30,448 bases of DNA from Belnapia sp. (GTDB taxonomy: Bacteria; Pseudomonadota; Alphaproteobacteria; Acetobacterales; Acetobacteraceae), in contig JAQGIA010000229.1 of NCBI GenBank assembly GCA_028291445.1, forward strand, positions 1-30,448, read 5' to 3'. This document shows, in pieces, positions 23,298 through 30,448 of the stretch. The notes below the pieces were generated by a model. That model had not been told where the DNA came from and did no database searches. It saw only the letters and a program-made list of their open reading frames with translations. The position numbers were made by a program, and so were the translations under genes. Every line of letters starts with the position of its first letter. Within the stretch, counting starts at the first letter, position 1.

Positions 23298-24311
23298 ATG
23301 GCCGCATCCGTCCCTATCGCCGGCAACCGCTTTGTCATCGTCGGCGGAGCCAGCCTGGTGGGTTCCGCCACCGCCGGGGAGCTGCTGGACCATGGCGCCG
23401 CCGAAGTGGTGCTGTTCGATAATTTCGCCTTCGGCTCCGAAGCCGCCATCGCTCATCTGAAGGACCATCCGCGCCTCAAGCTGGTGCGTGGCGACGTGAT
23501 GCGGATGGCGGATCTGCTGCGCGTCACCGAAGGCGCGGCCGGGGTGCTGCAACTCGCGGCCTATATGACGCTGTCCATGGACCGTGATGCCTGGAGCGGG
23601 CTCGATGTGAATATCCGCGGCGTGCAGAACGCGCTGGAGGCCTGCCGGGCGAATCAGGTGCGGAAGGTCGTCTTCGCTTCCTCCAACGCCACCTACGGCT
23701 ATGGGCCGGGCGTGGCGGGCGAGTTGGTGGAGAGCACGCCCTTCCACAGCGTCGGTGCCCCGCCGGCCGCCATCATGTACGGCGCCAGCAAGATCATCGG
23801 CGAGCAGCTCTGCCGCGATGCCTACCGCAAGTGGGGCCAGGACTACGTCGTGCTGCGCTACTCCACCGTGTACGGGGAGCGGCAGCATTACCGCGCGGCG
23901 AATGCGCTCTACATCATCGAGACCATCGACAAGGTGAAGCGCGGCGAGGCGCCGCAGGTCTTCGGCGACGGGTCGGAGACCAAGCACTTCGTCTATGTCG
24001 GCGACCTCGCCCGGGCCAACCGCATGGCCTTCGAGAGCGCGGCGACGGATGTCGCGGTGAACACCTCCGGTCCCGAGCCGGTGACGACCCTGCAACTGGT
24101 GGAGCTGGTGACGGAGCTGCTCGGCGGCGGGGCGAAGCCCGAATTCATCGGCGACGAACCGGGGAAGGTGCGGCTGACCTCGGGCGGCGCATTCCGCATC
24201 GCGCATGAGGCGGCGGCGGCGGCCATCGGCTGGACCCCGCAGGTGGATATGCGGGAAGGGCTGCGCCGGCTGATCGCCTGGCGCGAGGGCAATGAGGGAA
24301 AGGGCGCATGA
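23298..24311 (+). CDS. NAD-dependent epimerase/dehydratase (extended SDR)
   Basis: Protein of 337 aa. The nucleotide motif is GGASLVG (16-22), the acidic residue D41 after strand 2 favours NAD, SSNATYG (128-134) gives the catalytic Ser/Thr region and YGASK (Y161, K165) the catalytic pair; RYSTVYG follows. These are features of UDP-glucose/UDP-glucuronate epimerase-like enzymes. It acts on a nucleotide sugar or a related hydroxy-acid. It overlaps the Bug receptor gene by 4 nt (ATGA). Confidence 0.9.
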   Translation: MAASVPIAGNRFVIVGGASLVGSATAGELLDHGAAEVVLFDNFAFGSEAAIAHLKDHPRLKLVRGDVMRMADLLRVTEGAAGVLQLAAYMTLSMDRDAWSGLDVNIRGVQNALEACRANQVRKVVFASSNATYGYGPGVAGELVESTPFHSVGAPPAAIMYGASKIIGEQLCRDAYRKWGQDYVVLRYSTVYGERQHYRAANALYIIETIDKVKRGEAPQVFGDGSETKHFVYVGDLARANRMAFESAATDVAVNTSGPEPVTTLQLVELVTELLGGGAKPEFIGDEPGKVRLTSGGAFRIAHEAAAAAIGWTPQVDMREGLRRLIAWREGNEGKGA

Positions 24312-25303
24312 GCGGGCCGGATCGGTTGCGCCACGGCCTGATCGCATCCCGTCGCGGCCTGCTAAGCGTGGCTTTGGCGGCGCCTGCCATTGCCCCGGCG
24401 CTGGCCCAGACCGCACGCTTTCCCGAGCGGCCGATCGAGATCATCGTCGGCTTCACCGCCGGCGGCGGCACCGATCTGGATGCGCGGACCTATGGGCGGT
24501 TCCTTGAGCAGAAGCTGGGCGGCACCATCGTCGTCACCAACCGCCCCGGCGCGGGCGGCGAGCTGGCGCTGGGTGTCGTGGCCCGGGCACGGCCGGATGG
24601 GCATACGCTGGGCACGACCAATTACCCCGGCCTGCTGACCATCCCGATCGAGCGCCCGTCGCAGTTCAAGCTCGAGGATTTCGCCCCGATCGCCAATCTC
24701 GTGACGGATCCAAGCGCCATCACCGCGCAGGCGAACGGGCCCTTCAAGACCTTGCAGGACGTGATCGACCGGGCCCGCGCGGCGCCGGAGACGATCACCT
24801 TCGCCTCCCCCGGCATCGGCACCGACGACCATCTGCAACTGGTGCTGCTGCAGGAGGCGGCGAATGTGCGGCTGACCCATGTGGTGTTCCAGGGCGACCC
24901 GCAATTGCGTACCGCGGTGCTGGGCAAGCAGGTCGACCTGATGGGGCTGAATCTCGGCGCGGTGACGGCGGCGCCGGAGGGCTTCCGCATCCTGGCGCAG
25001 GCGGGCGCGGTGCGCAGCCGCTTCGGCCGGGACGTGCCGACGCTGCTGGAGCTGGGTTTCCCGGTGCAGATGGCCTCCGAGCGCGGCGTCGTGGCGCCGG
25101 CTGGGGTGCCGCCGGCGATCCTGGCGCGAATCCGGGAAGCCACGGCGGAGATCGCCCGCGACCCGGAATTCATCAAGGCCCTGGAAGCGCGCTTCACCGA
25201 GCCGGCCTATGAGCCCGGCGATGCCTGGTTCGCCCGGCTGCGGCGGCAGGAGGCGGATTACCGGGGCCTCTGGCAGCGGACGCCCTGGGTGCAACGGGGC
25301 TGA
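24308..25303 (+). CDS. Bug/TctC-family periplasmic solute-binding protein
   Basis: Protein of 331 aa with a Tat-type signal (SRRGLLSVALAAPAIAPALA). The mature part has IEIIVGFTAGGGTDLDARTYG and VVTNRPGAGGELALG, the Bug ligand-binding landmarks. Like the receptor at 525-1517 it has no TctA/B neighbours. Being translationally coupled to an epimerase suggests that the ligand is a sugar acid or hydroxy-carboxylate handled by that enzyme; this is inference. Confidence 0.9.
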   Translation: MSGPDRLRHGLIASRRGLLSVALAAPAIAPALAQTARFPERPIEIIVGFTAGGGTDLDARTYGRFLEQKLGGTIVVTNRPGAGGELALGVVARARPDGHTLGTTNYPGLLTIPIERPSQFKLEDFAPIANLVTDPSAITAQANGPFKTLQDVIDRARAAPETITFASPGIGTDDHLQLVLLQEAANVRLTHVVFQGDPQLRTAVLGKQVDLMGLNLGAVTAAPEGFRILAQAGAVRSRFGRDVPTLLELGFPVQMASERGVVAPAGVPPAILARIREATAEIARDPEFIKALEARFTEPAYEPGDAWFARLRRQEADYRGLWQRTPWVQRG

Positions 25304-25805
25304 CCACGGGCCACGGCGCCGGGGGGTGAACCCGACCCTCCGGTAGCGCTGCCGGTCCGGCAGGTTACCGGCAGTTCATCGGCATAGGGCGACCACTTCC
25401 GGCGGCCGTTGCGACGCGACGCCGCGGATGTCCTGGACGGAGGCCGCTGCTTCATACGCCCACTCAATCGGTGGATAGGGTGCGCGGCGAGCTTCGGGGG
25501 TTTTGCACCGGGGACGGCTGCCCGTCCCGCAGGCGTTACGGCGCATCGCGGTGACATCGGCCGGCGCCGATGCGACCCATCGCGCAAGCACGATAATTGC
25601 ATGGAATCCACATGATGCTTTCCGGCATCGTGATGGTCCGCTATGGCATTGGCCGCGATAACCCGGTCACCGGTCGCAATCGGTATGGGTCGGCAAGCCC
25701 GGCACCCGATCAATGGGAGGTGCTGCCCTGGCTTCCGGAATGGCTGGACCGATCATCGCCGTGCATCGACCTGGCCAGCTTTAGCCGATCTGTGGAGGCC
25801 AGTTG
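25304..25805. other. Gene-poor 0.5-kb region upstream of the RND operon
   Basis: Short open frames here have no ribosome-binding sites, unusual composition and no family resemblance, so none is called. The region holds a hairpin near its left end (25340-25371), a somewhat lower GC content in 25600-25700, and the ribosome-binding site GGAGG (25794-25798) of the membrane-fusion gene. The promoter of the efflux operon should lie here. Confidence 0.6.
25340..25371. terminator. Large imperfect hairpin after the Bug gene
   Basis: CCGGTA and TACCGG form the outer stem, CTGCCGG and CCGGCAG the inner stem around a single T, with a small internal bulge. It is 36 nt after the Bug stop. There is no T-run. 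Confidence 0.5.
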
Positions 25806-27062
25806 ATGGGCAAGAGAACAGTGGCCGCAACTGATGGCAGGGTTGCCGATGCCTTCGAGGCGCCGCTACGCCCCGGGCGCCGTGCCCCGGTCCGGCGGCT
25901 GCCGACGATGGCTGCCTTCCTGGTCCTGGTCCTGGCCTGCGCCGGCTGCGACAGCCATGAGGCCGAGATCGTGCCGGATGAGATGCCGTCGGTTTCCGTC
26001 ATGCCGCCGATAAGGCGCGAGGTGACCGACTGGGACGAGTTCACCGGCCGCATCGCCAGCACCGAGCGCGTCGAACTGCGCGCCCGGGTCAGCGGATACC
26101 TCGATTCCGTCAATTTCACCGATGGGCAGATCGTCCGCCCGGGCGACCTGCTGTTTCGCATCGACCGGCGGCCCTTCGAGGCGGCGATCACCGATACCGA
26201 GGCACGATTGAGCAGCGCCCGCTCGCAACGCATCCTGTCGGAGCGGGAATTCGAACGCGCCAAGAGCCTGTTGCAGTACCGCGCCGGATCGGAGGCCAAT
26301 CTGGAGCAGCGCGTGCAGGCGCTGGAAGCCGCCCGCGCGCAGGTCACCCAGGCCGAGGCCGCGCTGCTGCGGGCCCGGCTGGATCTCGAATTCACCGATG
26401 TGCGGGCCCCGTTCGGCGGCCGCATCGGCCGGCACCTTGTCAGCCCCGGCAACCTCGTGGCCGGCGGCGAGTCCAGCAGCGCCACGTTGCTGGCCACCAT
26501 CGTCACGATGGACCCGATCGACGTCTCCTTCGACATCGATCAGGCCGCCGGCTTGCGCTATACCCGCCTGGCGCAAAGCGGCGGCCGCCCCTCCTCGCGC
26601 GACATGGGCAACGCCGTCGAGCTGGCCCTGGCCGACGAGGCCGGATTTCCGCATCGGGGACGCGTCGTATTCGTAGACAACGAGGCCGATGCCAGCACCG
26701 GCACGATCCGGCTGCGGGCTCGCTTCGAGAACCCGCGCGACCTGCTCCTGCCCGGCGTATTCGCCCGCGTTCGCCTGGTCGCCAGCGCGCCGTATCAGGC
26801 GCTTCTGCTGCCCGATACCGCGGTGGCGACGGACCAGTCCCGGCGCGTGGTCTATATCCTCGGCGCCGGGAACAGCCTGGAGGTACGCCAGGTCGAGCTT
26901 GGCCCGTTGCATGACGGTCTGCGGGTGATCCGCAGCGGATTGAAGGGGGACGAGGAGGTCGTCTTCGCCGGCATGATGCGCGTGCGTTCCGGCCAGACCG
27001 TCAGCCCCACCCGCCCCAATCCTGCACGCCCGGCTGCACCCGGCACAGTGCCCAGACCGTGA
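25806..27062 (+). CDS. RND efflux periplasmic membrane-fusion protein (lipoprotein)
   Basis: Protein of 418 aa; ATG 7 nt after GGAGG. After a 34-aa basic tail there is a hydrophobic segment and a lipid-attachment cysteine (LVLACAGCDS; C48, with C45 as alternative). The chain then shows biotinyl-lipoyl halves (VSGYLDSVNFTDGQIVRPGDLLFRID and DVRAPFGGRIGRHLVSPG, each only partly quoted), a coiled-coil hairpin between them (AITDTEARLSSARSQ through QVTQAEAALLRARL), and the beta-barrel and membrane-proximal domains, as in AcrA/MexA. It links the RND pump to an outer-membrane channel. It overlaps the pump gene by 4 nt. Confidence 0.93.
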   Translation: MGKRTVAATDGRVADAFEAPLRPGRRAPVRRLPTMAAFLVLVLACAGCDSHEAEIVPDEMPSVSVMPPIRREVTDWDEFTGRIASTERVELRARVSGYLDSVNFTDGQIVRPGDLLFRIDRRPFEAAITDTEARLSSARSQRILSEREFERAKSLLQYRAGSEANLEQRVQALEAARAQVTQAEAALLRARLDLEFTDVRAPFGGRIGRHLVSPGNLVAGGESSSATLLATIVTMDPIDVSFDIDQAAGLRYTRLAQSGGRPSSRDMGNAVELALADEAGFPHRGRVVFVDNEADASTGTIRLRARFENPRDLLLPGVFARVRLVASAPYQALLLPDTAVATDQSRRVVYILGAGNSLEVRQVELGPLHDGLRVIRSGLKGDEEVVFAGMMRVRSGQTVSPTRPNPARPAAPGTVPRP

Positions 27063-30000
27063 GCAATCTCGGCGTCGTTTCGGTCCGCCAGCCGGTCCTC
27101 GCCTGCGTCCTGTCGCTGGTGCTGCTGATCGTCGGCGGCATCTCCCTGCTGTCCCTGCCAATCTCCGAGTACCCGGATGTCGTGCCGCCGACGGTCGTCG
27201 TCGCCACGAACTATCCCGGCGCATCGGCCCAGGTCGTCGCCGATACCGTGGCGACGCCCATCGAGCAGGAGGTCAACGGCACCGAGGGCATGCTCTACAT
27301 GTCCTCGCAGTCCACCGGCGACGGCCGGATGAGCCTGACGGTGACCTTCCGGCTGGGCACCGATCCGGACCGGGCGCAGATCCTGGTCCAGGGCGCGGTG
27401 GCCACCGCATTGCCCCGGCTGCCGGAGGAGGTCCGCCGCTGGGGCGTGACGACGCGCAAGATCGCCACCGATCGCCTGATGGTGATTTTCGTCAGCTCCC
27501 CCAACGGTAGCTACGACCAGCTCTATGTCTCGAATTTTGCGCTTCGCCAAGTCCGCGACGAGCTGCTCCGCATCGATGGCATCGGCGACATCGATATGCA
27601 GGGCGCGCGGGACTATGCCATGCGGGTCTGGCTCGATCCGGGCCGGATGGCGGTGAACGGCGTCATCGCGGAAGATGTGGTGGCGGCCATCCAGGCGCAG
27701 AATGCGGAGGTGGCCGGCGGCCAGATCGCCGAACCGCCGGTGGCGGACCAGGCCTTCCAGCCCAATCTCACCTTTCGTGGCCGGCTGAACGACCCGGCGG
27801 AATTCGGCAACATCGTCATCCGGTCCGGTGCCGAAGGCCGCCTGCTGCGGCTGCGCGATGTCGGGCGGGTGGAACTCGGGGCGGCGTCCTATACCACGGC
27901 AAGCACCTTGCAGGGCCGTCCCGCCGTGGCCTTGGCGATCACCCAGCGCCCGGGCTCCAATGCGCTGGCGACGGCGCAGCAGATCCGCAACCAGCTGGCG
28001 CTGATCACCCGCGACTTTCCGTCCGGCATCAAGGCCGAGATCGCCTACGATCCCACCCGCTTCGTGGCCGAGAGCGTGCACGAGCTGGTGGTGACCATCG
28101 GCGAGGCGGTGTTCCTGGTGGTGCTGGTGGTGCTGCTGTTCCTGCAGAACTGGCGCGCGGCGATGATTCCGATCCTCGCCATCCCGGTCTCGCTCATCGG
28201 CACCTTCGGGGTGATGATGGCGCTCGGCTTCACCTTGAATGTGCTGACCCTGTTCGGCCTGGTGCTGGCGGTCGGTATCGTCGTCGACGATGCCATCGTC
28301 GTGGTCGAGAATGTCGACCGGCATCTGCAGAATGAGCCCTCGGTCGTGGAGGCGGCCACGACGACCATGCTGGAAGTCGGCGGGGCGCTGCTGTCCATCG
28401 CCCTGGTGCTCTGCGCGGTCTTCGTCCCGACCGCTTTCCTCGACGGGATCACCGGGCGCTTCTTTCGCCAATTCGCCATCACCATCTCGGTCGCCACGGC
28501 GCTGTCCTGCTTCTGCTCGCTGACCCTCAGCCCGGCCCTGGCGACGCTGATCCTGCGCCACGAGGCGCGGAAGCCGACCGAGGCGCTGAGCCGGCCGCGT
28601 CGGTTGCTGCGATGGCTGCTCGATGGGTTCAACACCGGCTTCGACCGCCTCGCCGATGGCTATGCGACGATGACCAGCCGCCTTGCCTTGCAGACCTTTC
28701 CGATGCTCGGCCTCTATGCCCTGCTGATCGCCGGGGCCGGAGTGCTGCTGGCGATCGCGCCGAAGGGCTTCGTGCCGCCCCAGGATCGCGGCTATGCGGT
28801 GGTGTCCATCGAATTGCCGGGCGGGGCTTCCCTGGCGCGCACCACGGCGGTGGTGGAGCGTGCCGCGGCCATCGCCCGGGAGATTCCCGGCATCGCCAGC
28901 GTATCGGCCCTGTCCGGGGTTTCGGGAGCGACCGGAACCGCCGGCGGCAACCAGGGCATGCTGACGCCGGTCTTCGCGCCCTGGCCGGAACGCCTGCCGC
29001 TGCGGCTCACCTCCGATGCCATCATCGCCGAGCTGCGGCAGCGGCTGAAGGGGCTGGACGAGGCGATCATCCTGGTCATCCCGCCCCCCGCCATTCCGGG
29101 CCTGGGGAGCGGCGCCGGCTTCGCCCTGCGCCTTGAGGACCGGACCGGGCGGGGGACGGCCGTGCTGGCGCTTGCCGCCGATGACCTGGTTACCGCGTTG
29201 CGACGCGTGCCGGCCCTGGTGGGCGTCTATTCACCCTTCCGGGTCGATGCGCCCTTGGTCGCTGTCGACATCGACCGGAGCCGCATCGAGATGCTGGGCG
29301 TGCCGGTGGCCAGGTTGAGCCAGACGATCGAGACCCTGCTCGGCTCGTCCTACGTGAACGACTTCACCGCCTATGGGCGGAACTGGCGGGTGGTCGCCCA
29401 GGCCTCGCCGGAATTCCGCCGGCAGGCGGAGGATCTGTCGCGGCTGCATACGCGCAATTCGCAGGACCAGATGGTGCCGCTGGCGAATGTGATGACGCTG
29501 CGCGACGTCGGCGGTCCGCATCGCGTGCCGCGCTACAACCTCTATCCCGCGGCCGAGATCGCGGGCGAGATCCAGCCGGGCGTCGGATCGACCGCCGCCA
29601 TCGCGGCGATCGAGCGCGTGGCCCGGCGCTCGCTGCCCGACGGCATCGGTTTCGAATGGACCGAATTATCCTACGAGCAGACCCAGAGCGGGAATTCTGG
29701 CCTGATGGTCTTTCCGCTGTGCGTGCTGTTCGTCTATCTGGTCCTGGCGGCGCAGTACGGGTCCTGGAGCCTGCCCTTCGCCGTCATCCTGATCGTGCCC
29801 ATGTGCCTGCTGACCTCGACGCTCGGCGTGCGGATGCTGGGGCAGGACATCAACATCCTGACGCAGATCGGCTTCGTCGTGCTGGTGGGCCTGGCGGCGA
29901 AGAATGCCATCCTGATCGTCGAATTCGCGCAGCAGCGAGAGGACGAGGGGGAGACACCCTTGAATGCCGTGGTGGAAGCCTGCCGGTTGCGGCTGCGGGC

Positions 30001-30226
30001 CATCCTGATGACCTCGTTGGCTTTCATCCTGGGCGTCCTGCCGCTCGTCGTCGCCAGCGGCGCGGGTTCCGAGATGCGGCGCGCGGTCGGTTCGGCCGTG
30101 TTCTTCGGGATGATCGGGGTGACCATCTTCGGCCTGCTGTTCACGCCGGTGTTCTACATCGCGATCCGCCGCGTGGTCGGGCCGAGGCGATCGGTGCTGC
30201 GGGCGATGTCCAGGCCGAAGGGCTGA
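27059..30226 (+). CDS. RND efflux pump inner-membrane protein (HAE1, AcrB/MexB type)
   Basis: Protein of 1055 aa from GTG at 27059 in a GTGA overlap with the upstream gene. It is a proton-driven trimeric drug exporter. The proton-relay residues are D410/D411 (GIVVDDAIVVVEN) and K948 (GLAAKNAILIVEF), matching AcrB D407/D408 and K940. The N-terminal QPVLACVLSLVLLIVGGISL is TM1, and SEYPDVVPPTVVV opens the porter domain. Length equals that of AcrB homologues, and no frame break is seen. Substrates cannot be predicted. No regulator (TetR or MarR) or outer-membrane factor is in the window. Confidence 0.96.
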   Translation: MSNLGVVSVRQPVLACVLSLVLLIVGGISLLSLPISEYPDVVPPTVVVATNYPGASAQVVADTVATPIEQEVNGTEGMLYMSSQSTGDGRMSLTVTFRLGTDPDRAQILVQGAVATALPRLPEEVRRWGVTTRKIATDRLMVIFVSSPNGSYDQLYVSNFALRQVRDELLRIDGIGDIDMQGARDYAMRVWLDPGRMAVNGVIAEDVVAAIQAQNAEVAGGQIAEPPVADQAFQPNLTFRGRLNDPAEFGNIVIRSGAEGRLLRLRDVGRVELGAASYTTASTLQGRPAVALAITQRPGSNALATAQQIRNQLALITRDFPSGIKAEIAYDPTRFVAESVHELVVTIGEAVFLVVLVVLLFLQNWRAAMIPILAIPVSLIGTFGVMMALGFTLNVLTLFGLVLAVGIVVDDAIVVVENVDRHLQNEPSVVEAATTTMLEVGGALLSIALVLCAVFVPTAFLDGITGRFFRQFAITISVATALSCFCSLTLSPALATLILRHEARKPTEALSRPRRLLRWLLDGFNTGFDRLADGYATMTSRLALQTFPMLGLYALLIAGAGVLLAIAPKGFVPPQDRGYAVVSIELPGGASLARTTAVVERAAAIAREIPGIASVSALSGVSGATGTAGGNQGMLTPVFAPWPERLPLRLTSDAIIAELRQRLKGLDEAIILVIPPPAIPGLGSGAGFALRLEDRTGRGTAVLALAADDLVTALRRVPALVGVYSPFRVDAPLVAVDIDRSRIEMLGVPVARLSQTIETLLGSSYVNDFTAYGRNWRVVAQASPEFRRQAEDLSRLHTRNSQDQMVPLANVMTLRDVGGPHRVPRYNLYPAAEIAGEIQPGVGSTAAIAAIERVARRSLPDGIGFEWTELSYEQTQSGNSGLMVFPLCVLFVYLVLAAQYGSWSLPFAVILIVPMCLLTSTLGVRMLGQDINILTQIGFVVLVGLAAKNAILIVEFAQQREDEGETPLNAVVEACRLRLRAILMTSLAFILGVLPLVVASGAGSEMRRAVGSAVFFGMIGVTIFGLLFTPVFYIAIRRVVGPRRSVLRAMSRPKG

Positions 30227-30232
30227 GGGCAG

Positions 30233-30448
30233 TCAGGCGCCTCGTCCTGCCCTTTGCACGGCGGCGGGCACGACATACTCAACCGGCTCCGTTGCACAAA
30301 AGAGCTGACGGTCAGGGTTCCCTTTTCCCGGACAGCCGAACCCCGCCGCGCGGATTTCCAGCATTTGCTCGTCAATCCCGATGTGTATCTTTCGCCAGAC
30401 CCGGCGTTTGGCGCCGCCGTGTTTGCGCGCGTTCCACTCTCCTTCGCC
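30233..30448 (-). pseudogene. IS5-family (IS903-group) transposase remnant, cut by the window edge
   Basis: Reading leftward from the window edge the frame gives GEGEWNARKHGGAKRRVWRK followed by IHIGIDEQMLEIRA, a recognisable middle piece of IS5/IS903-group DDE transposases. After EIRA the family resemblance stops abruptly. The frame then runs through non-family residues (AGFGCPGKGNPDRQ) past the terminal repeat to a stop at 30233. In an intact element well over 100 more codons, including the last catalytic acidic residue, would be expected. The 5' part lies beyond the window. Confidence 0.75.
30285..30448 (-). mobile_element. IS5/IS903-like insertion sequence remnant (partial)
   Basis: GGCTCCGTTGCACAAAAG (30285-30302) resembles the terminal inverted repeats of IS903-group elements. 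It is only about 40 nt from the end of the recognisable transposase similarity, so the element is internally deleted. It lies 59 nt downstream of the RND pump stop. The other end is outside the window. Confidence 0.65.

Noticed and set aside
25597..25806. Possible small protein of 69 aa before the RND operon
   Set aside because: No ribosome-binding site, no family features, and it runs into the Shine-Dalgarno of the next gene.
30154..30375. 73-codon minus-strand frame covering the pump end and the IS end
   Set aside because: Out of frame with the transposase similarity and overlapping the conserved pump C-terminus; no family match.

Overview
This window is a GC-rich, densely coded stretch of chromosome. 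It most likely comes from an alphaproteobacterium of the Acetobacteraceae/Rhodospirillales type (Roseomonas-like). That placement is inferred from gene content and style and was not checked by a search. Supporting signs are the very high third-position GC, a glnB-glnA pair, two orphan Bug/TctC-type solute receptors, an SCP-x-like thiolase followed by a Zn-ribbon/OB-fold partner, and many small catabolic operons.

Left part (1-4900). The window opens in the last codons of a thiolase-like gene, followed by its DUF35 partner and a periplasmic Bug receptor. Convergent to these is an amidohydrolase-2 gene. Next come glnA (with a clear intrinsic terminator) and glnB on the minus strand, the core of nitrogen assimilation. 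A near-consensus sigma-54 promoter lies upstream of glnB, and a weaker one may lie upstream of glnA.

Middle part (4900-14160). This holds a class I aminotransferase, tRNA-His(GTG), an SDR-fold protein that has lost its catalytic Ser, Tyr and Lys, a small repeat-built lipoprotein, an aspartate-dehydrogenase-like gene, a YddG-like DMT exporter and a small 4-TM (holin-4-like) membrane protein. RlmB follows, translationally coupled to a 2-keto-4-pentenoate hydratase-like enzyme, then a small unknown ORF. The part ends with a TonB-dependent receptor whose start region carries an operator-like inverted repeat.

Right-middle part (14160-25300). A minus-strand operon encodes a 3-hydroxyacyl-CoA dehydrogenase, a dipeptide/nickel-type ABC solute-binding protein and an AbgB-like M20 amidohydrolase. 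Nearby are a 2OG-Fe(II) dioxygenase fused to a cysteine-free peroxiredoxin-like domain, a secreted four-cysteine protein, a one-cysteine Asp/Glu racemase-family protein, a metallo-beta-lactamase-fold hydrolase, an HD-domain (YfbR-like) protein and a YdjM-like membrane protein. An NAD-dependent epimerase overlaps by 4 nt with a second Bug receptor.

Right end (25300-30448). A 0.5-kb gene-poor stretch precedes an RND efflux pair (membrane fusion protein and inner-membrane pump, overlapping 4 nt). The outer-membrane channel gene that often follows is absent. Its place is taken by a remnant of an IS5/IS903-like insertion sequence that runs off the right edge.

No CRISPR array, phage block, toxin-antitoxin pair or recognised defence system was seen. 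The most unusual signals are: in-frame 12-24-bp tandem duplications in several genes, three of them at or just after the start codon; enzymes lacking family-defining catalytic residues; the redoxin-dioxygenase fusion; and the operator-like repeats before the TonB receptor.
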